Shown here piece after piece: positions 59,869 through 64,000 of a stretch of 64,000 bases of DNA (positions are counted from its first letter, which is position 1; each line of letters begins with the position of its first letter). Made by a program: the position numbers and the translations under genes. The notes under the pieces were generated by a model, which saw only the letters and a program-made list of their open reading frames with translations, did not search any database and was not told the DNA's origin. This DNA is from Reichenbachiella faecimaris (GTDB taxonomy: Bacteria; Bacteroidota; Bacteroidia; Cytophagales; Cyclobacteriaceae): assembly GCF_900176375.1 (NCBI RefSeq), contig NZ_FWYF01000002.1:1028161-1092160 (forward strand), read 5' to 3'.

Positions 59869-61016
59869 CAGAGCAAAACCCATATCGTGTTTGGGGTAAG
59901 GCCATCCTGATTTTGATTGGAGTCATATTGGCTGCTTATGTGACTCATGCCCAGTCTAGGACTTTGGTCAAAAATATTTCTCAGTCTTTTAAAGTAAATC
60001 CCAAGTCAGCAGTAGAACTGACCAATAAGTATGGGCAGGTGATTATGGAGACTTGGGATAGAGACTCCGTACGGGTAGAAGTGAAAATTACTGCTTATGG
60101 CAAAAACGATGAAACCCTGTCAAAGAACATGGAACGCGTGGATGTGGACTTCACGAATTTTGGTGATGTATTGACTATTGAAACCATATTAGACCGCAAT
60201 TCAAGTGTGTTTAAAGAAGTCATCAACAGCCTGGGAGATTATTCCAAAACGCTGATTAGCAAGAACAAAATCAGCATAGATTATCAGTTGACCATTCCTC
60301 AGAAAGCCTCGTTGAAATTGGATAATAAATATGGTGATGTATATATAGAAAGTCTGACTCAGGAGTCCACTATTAGCGTAGCACATGGGGATTTCAAAGC
60401 TGATGAATTATCTGGCACAAGTAGGTTGAATTTGAGTTTTTGTAAGGCTCGAATTAAAAAGCTGGACAAGGCATTTTTAGAATTGAAAGGAGCAGAATTG
60501 TATTTGAGGGACGGAGGAGATCTTGTCCTTACAAGTAGTTCATCTACGTTTGAGGTGAAGACTGTCCAAAGCTTGAAAGTAGACTCACGCAATGACAAGA
60601 TACATTTGGAGAAAGCTACTGCTGTGAGAGGCTATTCTAGCTTTTCTAATATATTGATAGATAGTATGCTCGATCGTATAGATATGGAACTCAATTATGG
60701 CGATTTATTAGTGCATAGTGTCAATAGCAATTTTAATCTTGTAAACTTAAAAAGCAAAACAGCAGATGTCAATATCAGTTTGGACATGGGGTCTTATTTT
60801 TCGGCCACACTCACAGGACGCGACGACCGTATGTACCTGACTTCCAATTTCATGGGAATGAACAAAACTCGAAGCTCAGAAAATGACAAAATCATAACCC
60901 TTACGGGCGTAGTTGGGATGATAAAACCAAAACAAAGCCAAGTGACCATAGAAGGGGAGTCTGGAGAAGTGACTGTCTATCTAGAAGAAACTGGTGGAAT
61001 TACCAATAAAAACTAA
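59865..61016 (+). CDS. Exported DUF4097-like beta-helix protein
   Basis: A 383-residue protein with a signal peptide (AILILIGVILAAYVTHAQ). The mature part is almost all short beta-strands in a repeating pattern (AVELTNKYGQVIMETWDRDS, LKLDNKYGDVYIESL, IDMELNYGDLLVHSV), which fits the DUF4097 putative-adhesin family: NKYG and NYGD repeats mark successive turns. It is often linked to ECF sigma/anti-sigma genes in Bacteroidota. It overlaps the anti-sigma gene by 4 bases and may be a target or sensor of the circuit. Confidence 0.78.
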   Translation: MTEQNPYRVWGKAILILIGVILAAYVTHAQSRTLVKNISQSFKVNPKSAVELTNKYGQVIMETWDRDSVRVEVKITAYGKNDETLSKNMERVDVDFTNFGDVLTIETILDRNSSVFKEVINSLGDYSKTLISKNKISIDYQLTIPQKASLKLDNKYGDVYIESLTQESTISVAHGDFKADELSGTSRLNLSFCKARIKKLDKAFLELKGAELYLRDGGDLVLTSSSSTFEVKTVQSLKVDSRNDKIHLEKATAVRGYSSFSNILIDSMLDRIDMELNYGDLLVHSVNSNFNLVNLKSKTADVNISLDMGSYFSATLTGRDDRMYLTSNFMGMNKTRSSENDKIITLTGVVGMIKPKQSQVTIEGESGEVTVYLEETGGITNKN

Positions 61017-61031
61017 TCAAGGTCTAACTCG

Positions 61032-61559
61032 ATGAAGCAAATGTATTTAACTAGGGCAGTGTGGTTTTTCATGCTGCTGATATTAGGCTGGGGACAAACC
61101 CAGGCTCAGCAATATGATCGTTCGGCAGGGATCAGACTGGGTGGCAGCTCAGGATTAACATTCAAGAAATTTATTATAGACGAACAGGCAGTTGAATTGA
61201 TTGTTAGTAATCGTAAAAATGGCATCCAATTGACCATACTGCATCTGCTACACCAGCCTATGCATGTGTCCTTCAACGAAAACTTCTTTTTCTACTATGG
61301 AGTAGGTGGACACGTAGGATCAGAAAAGCATAGTGGGATAGAGAAAGAGTTATCCAATTTTGACCCAAATGATTTCAACTATGTTGATAAAAACTATCTG
61401 ACACTGGGAATAGATGGAATGATTGGAATAGAGTACCGAATGCTTAGTGTGCCTATCACATTGAGTATGGATTTAAAGCCTTATCTCAATTATGTGGGAT
61501 TTAGGAAAGTAAAGGCAGATTTCTGGGACGCATCAATAGCCATCAAATATGTATTCTAA
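61032..61559 (+). CDS. Small exported hypothetical protein, outer-membrane-like (175 aa)
   Basis: A signal peptide (AVWFFMLLILGWGQTQAQQ) is followed by strand-rich sequence: AGIRLGGSSGLTFKKFI, VELIVSNRKNGIQLTILHLL, NFFFYYGVGGHVGS, GIDGMIGIEYRMLSVPITLS and a last strand ASIAIKYVF with terminal Phe. This suggests a small eight-strand beta-barrel. It is 15 bases behind the DUF4097-like gene and likely in the same operon. No specific function can be assigned. Confidence 0.7.
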   Translation: MKQMYLTRAVWFFMLLILGWGQTQAQQYDRSAGIRLGGSSGLTFKKFIIDEQAVELIVSNRKNGIQLTILHLLHQPMHVSFNENFFFYYGVGGHVGSEKHSGIEKELSNFDPNDFNYVDKNYLTLGIDGMIGIEYRMLSVPITLSMDLKPYLNYVGFRKVKADFWDASIAIKYVF

Positions 61560-61569
61560 TTCTATGATC

Positions 61570-62223
61570 ATGAAGCAATTGAAGTACCTACTAATTATTA
61601 TGGGGTGTATGGCTTTCAACCAAAGTCAAGCTCAGCAATATACCGACAAACCAAAAAACAGTGAGGTAAAGTCGCTAATTGGAAAAGAGAAAGATATTAC
61701 TGGTTTTGGAAATATTGATTTTAGAGTTGGAGAAATGGTGGATCAACAGGCGCTGGTGATAGGAGCCTATGGGGGCCTGCTTATCAATAAAAATTTCATG
61801 TTTGGAGTGGCAGGTTATGGACTGGCCACAGAATCAAAATTCGAAGGGTACAATCCAGAAACCAATGAAACTCGGGAGCTCAATTTATATGGCGGATATG
61901 CAGGTATGTTATTGGGGTTCAAAGTGGCTTCCAGGGAAATCATTCACTTAAGTGTGCCAATGATCATAGGGGCTGGCCAGCTAGATGTTTCTGACGACAA
62001 TTATTTTGACTTGGCCAATGGAGATAATGAATTCGTATTGGAGTCTACTTCTTTTTTTGTTTTCGAACCTACAGCACTTGTGGAGCTCAATATTTCTCAT
62101 CACTTCAGGTTAGGATTTGGCGTTGGGTATAGACTGGTTAGGGGGTCATCTTTAGAAAATTTGAGTGACGATGACCTGACTGGATATTCTGGCGTAGTAT
62201 CTATTCAGCTAGGCAAGTTTTAG
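61570..62223 (+). CDS. Small exported hypothetical protein, outer-membrane-like (217 aa)
   Basis: Signal peptide (MKQLKYLLIIMGCMAFNQSQ) then beta-rich sequence with Gly/aromatic strands (ALVIGAYGGLLINKNFMFGV, GYAGMLLGFKVASREIIHL, HFRLGFGVGYRLVRG, VVSIQLGKF). It resembles a small beta-barrel, related in style to the protein just before it. Upstream in-frame ATGs at 61549 (overlapping the previous stop) and 61564 are alternatives; the start at 61570 gives the best signal peptide. End of the sigma-factor operon, convergent with the GH3-family gene. Confidence 0.7.
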   Translation: MKQLKYLLIIMGCMAFNQSQAQQYTDKPKNSEVKSLIGKEKDITGFGNIDFRVGEMVDQQALVIGAYGGLLINKNFMFGVAGYGLATESKFEGYNPETNETRELNLYGGYAGMLLGFKVASREIIHLSVPMIIGAGQLDVSDDNYFDLANGDNEFVLESTSFFVFEPTALVELNISHHFRLGFGVGYRLVRGSSLENLSDDDLTGYSGVVSIQLGKF

Positions 62224-62267
62224 AACCAGCTTCCAACTGAAACTGAGAGGCTAGCCCCAGGCTAAAT

Positions 62268-63791
62268 TTATTGGCTGTTGACTAATTCTAAAATATCGTC
62301 AATATATTGTCTGTCATTCGCCAATCTAGGTACTTTGTTCTGCCCCCCTAGTTTACCTCTTCTTTTCATCCATTCATAAAAGGTGCCAGGTTTGGCAGAA
62401 TGTAGTGTTGGCATTTTGAGCGCGATATCTTTGTGCCGTTTGGCGTCATAGTCAGAATTGACTTCTCTCAGTTTCTCGTCCAGTATGATGGCAAATCTCT
62501 CCAGACTATCTGGGCATTTCTGAAATTCAATCACCCATTCGTGCCCACCACTTGTTTTATCTGTGAAATGGATAGGCGCTGCTGTGAAATTTTCTATTAC
62601 TGCCCCAGTCATTTCGCAAGCATGCGTAATAGCTGTCTCCGCATTCTCAACGACTAATTCTTCTCCAAAAGCATTGATGAAATGTTTCGTTCTACCCGCT
62701 ATTTTGATGCGATAAGGATCAGTGGAAGTAAACTTGATGGTATCTCCAATGCTATATCGCCAAAGACCAGCATTGGTAGTGATTACCATGGCATATATTT
62801 CGCCAATCTTCACTTCACTCAATCCAATGGTTTTGGGATGCTCCTTTTGGATTTCATCGTAAGGGATAAACTCATAGAAGATGCCGTAATCAAGCATGAG
62901 CAATAGTTCATCTGAATCCGATTGATCTTGGATACCAAAAAATCCTTCAGAAGCAGTATAGGTTTCTACATAGTTCATTTGATCTGATGGGATCAACTGG
63001 TTGAACAAAGAGCGATATGGGCCAAATGCCACTGCTCCATGAAAGAATACCTCCAGATTGGGCCAGACATCCAGAATGTTATCCGTGCCCTTCATTTCTT
63101 TGATGCGTTGAATTAATGGAATAGTCCAGGTGGGTACTCCCGAGATATTCGTCACATTTTCATTGGCCGTTGACTCCGCCATCTTCTGTATTTTCTCCTC
63201 CCACTTATCCATGAGGGCTACGTCCAAAGAAGGGGTCCGAATGAACTGGGCCCAGATTGGTAAATTTTGCATGATTACTGCAGACACATCACCATAGTGC
63301 GAATCCATTTTGGGATCAAATTCATTCACTTGATGACTGCCGCCAATAGCCAATCCCTTGCCAGTAAACATCTGTGTATCTGGATTGTTGTTTACATAGA
63401 TGGAGATGAGATCTTTACCACCCTTGAAGTGGCAGTCCTCCAGGGCCTCTGGCGAAACAGGAATGAATTTACTTCGCGCATTGGTAGTACCAGAGGATTT
63501 GGCAAACCATTTAATATCCGAAGACCAAAGTAACTTCTGCTCTCCTTTCATCCTGCGTTCTATATATGGGTAGAGTGATTCATAGGCCTGAACAGGTACT
63601 ATTTCCTTGTATTGCTCATAGGTTTTGATGCTTTTGAAATCATACTTTTTGCCAAACTCTGTGTCTTTGGCAGCATGAAGTAAGCGAGTCCAGATTTCTT
63701 TCTGAACTTCGTGTGGGTATTTCATGAAAAGCTCCATTTGATGGATTCGCTTTCTCATGACCCAGGTAAGGATGGAATTAAAAAGAGGCAC
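62268..63791 (-). CDS. GH3-family acyl-adenylating (amido synthetase-like) protein
   Basis: A 507-residue protein of the GH3 superfamily. Motif 1 for ATP is seen in WFAKSSGTTNARSKFIPVS, motif 2 in YVETYTASEGFFGIQDQSDS, and motif 3 in AGLWRYSIGDTIKF with IAGRTKHFINAFGEEL. In plants such enzymes join amino acids to jasmonate or auxin; the bacterial role is unknown, but acyl-adenylate formation is expected. Length is slightly below the plant proteins. The fitting start is GTG at 63791, 6 bases after the lptB stop, so it shares a transcript with lptB. Confidence 0.9.
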   Translation of the reverse strand: MPLFNSILTWVMRKRIHQMELFMKYPHEVQKEIWTRLLHAAKDTEFGKKYDFKSIKTYEQYKEIVPVQAYESLYPYIERRMKGEQKLLWSSDIKWFAKSSGTTNARSKFIPVSPEALEDCHFKGGKDLISIYVNNNPDTQMFTGKGLAIGGSHQVNEFDPKMDSHYGDVSAVIMQNLPIWAQFIRTPSLDVALMDKWEEKIQKMAESTANENVTNISGVPTWTIPLIQRIKEMKGTDNILDVWPNLEVFFHGAVAFGPYRSLFNQLIPSDQMNYVETYTASEGFFGIQDQSDSDELLLMLDYGIFYEFIPYDEIQKEHPKTIGLSEVKIGEIYAMVITTNAGLWRYSIGDTIKFTSTDPYRIKIAGRTKHFINAFGEELVVENAETAITHACEMTGAVIENFTAAPIHFTDKTSGGHEWVIEFQKCPDSLERFAIILDEKLREVNSDYDAKRHKDIALKMPTLHSAKPGTFYEWMKRRGKLGGQNKVPRLANDRQYIDDILELVNSQ

Positions 63792-63797
63792 GCTAGC

Positions 63798-64000
63798 TTA
63801 AATTTTTCTTTTCAATTCGAAATGCCTTCCCAGATAGACACGTCGCACCTGTTCGTCCGCAGCCAATTCCTCTGCTGTTCCTGATTTGAGCAATTGACCT
63901 TCAAACATTAGATAGGCTCGGTCTGTGATGGAAAGCGTTTCTTGTACGTTGTGGTCAGTGATCAAGATGCCAATGTTTTTGTTTTTCAATTGAGCCACCA
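63798..64000 (-). CDS. lptB: LptB, LPS export ABC ATPase (partial, C-terminal end only)
   Basis: Only the last ~67 codons are in the window; the gene continues past the right edge. [20 protein letters not shown] is the LptB form of the H-loop region, with the switch His in TDHNV, followed by [20 protein letters not shown] and the C-terminal [12 protein letters not shown]. LptB powers lipopolysaccharide transport with LptFG. The GTG at 63998 is internal, not the start. Walker A, signature and Walker B lie outside the window. Confidence 0.88.
   Translation of the reverse strand, partial: VAQLKNKNIGILITDHNVQETLSITDRAYLMFEGQLLKSGTAEELAADEQVRRVYLGRHFELKRKI

Noticed and set aside
62252-62264. TAGCC-CCA-GGCTA hairpin between the last plus-strand gene and the GH3 gene
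   Set aside because: Only 5 bp with a 3-base loop and no real T-run; too weak to call a terminator.

Overview
The window comes from a member of the Bacteroidota, most likely a marine-type Cytophagales (Reichenbachiella/Fulvivirga-like; the exact genus is a guess). It carries the gliding/type IX secretion core porP-gldK-gldL-gldM-gldN and a PorW/SprE-type lipoprotein. Upstream regions carry TAnnTTTG promoter elements, TonB-dependent signalling and DUF4271/DUF6503-type proteins are present, and the F-type ATP synthase operon lacks atpD and atpC at this locus, as is usual in this phylum. There is no rRNA, CRISPR array, insertion sequence or phage. One tRNA gene is present, a proline tRNA with the unusual anticodon AGG.

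Layout. 1-2899 (minus strand) is an accessory island. A large lipoprotein has a Gly-rich linker and a toxin-like C-terminal domain, and is followed by a small multi-pass membrane protein. Partial duplicates of both the lipoprotein tail and the membrane protein follow in the same order, as in a polymorphic toxin/immunity locus with orphan tip modules. 3020-10055 holds a type III polyketide synthase with a methyltransferase, divergent from a UbiA prenyltransferase that runs into an ECF sigma / FecR anti-sigma / TonB-dependent receptor trio. 10123-10196 is tRNA-Pro. 10322-23602 is mixed housekeeping: exported DinB-like protein, bestrophin, GT2, VOC proteins, lipA, osmC, cysS, a CPA2 antiporter, a TIGR01777-type SDR protein and a LOG protein. 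23610-36k holds a lytic transglycosylase overlapping uvrA, a rhomboid-like protein, NDH-2, a LytS/LytTR-type two-component pair, hemW, a BamA/TamA-like outer-membrane protein and a MraY/WecA-like transferase.

35899-43519 is the gliding/T9SS region: a DUF4271-type membrane protein, hemD, porP/sprF and gldKLMN, ended by a strong terminator. On the opposite strand, porW/sprE, a class A PBP and uvrC form a tight operon (50215 to 43552). Divergent from it, an M23 peptidase and a bactofilin lead directly into atpZ-(atpI-like)-atpB-E-F-H-A-G, closed by a terminator at 57245. 57292-62223 is a second UbiA-like/methyltransferase pair, followed by an ECF sigma factor, a membrane anti-sigma-like partner, a DUF4097-like exported protein and two small secreted or outer-membrane proteins. 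The right edge has a GH3-family acyl-adenylating enzyme downstream of a truncated lptB.

The most unusual content is the tandem toxin-tail/immunity duplication at the left edge. Next are the type III PKS/prenyltransferase cluster coupled to a transenvelope signalling trio, the tRNA-Pro(AGG) gene, and several perfect inverted repeats in front of porP, gldK and osmC and behind ndh.
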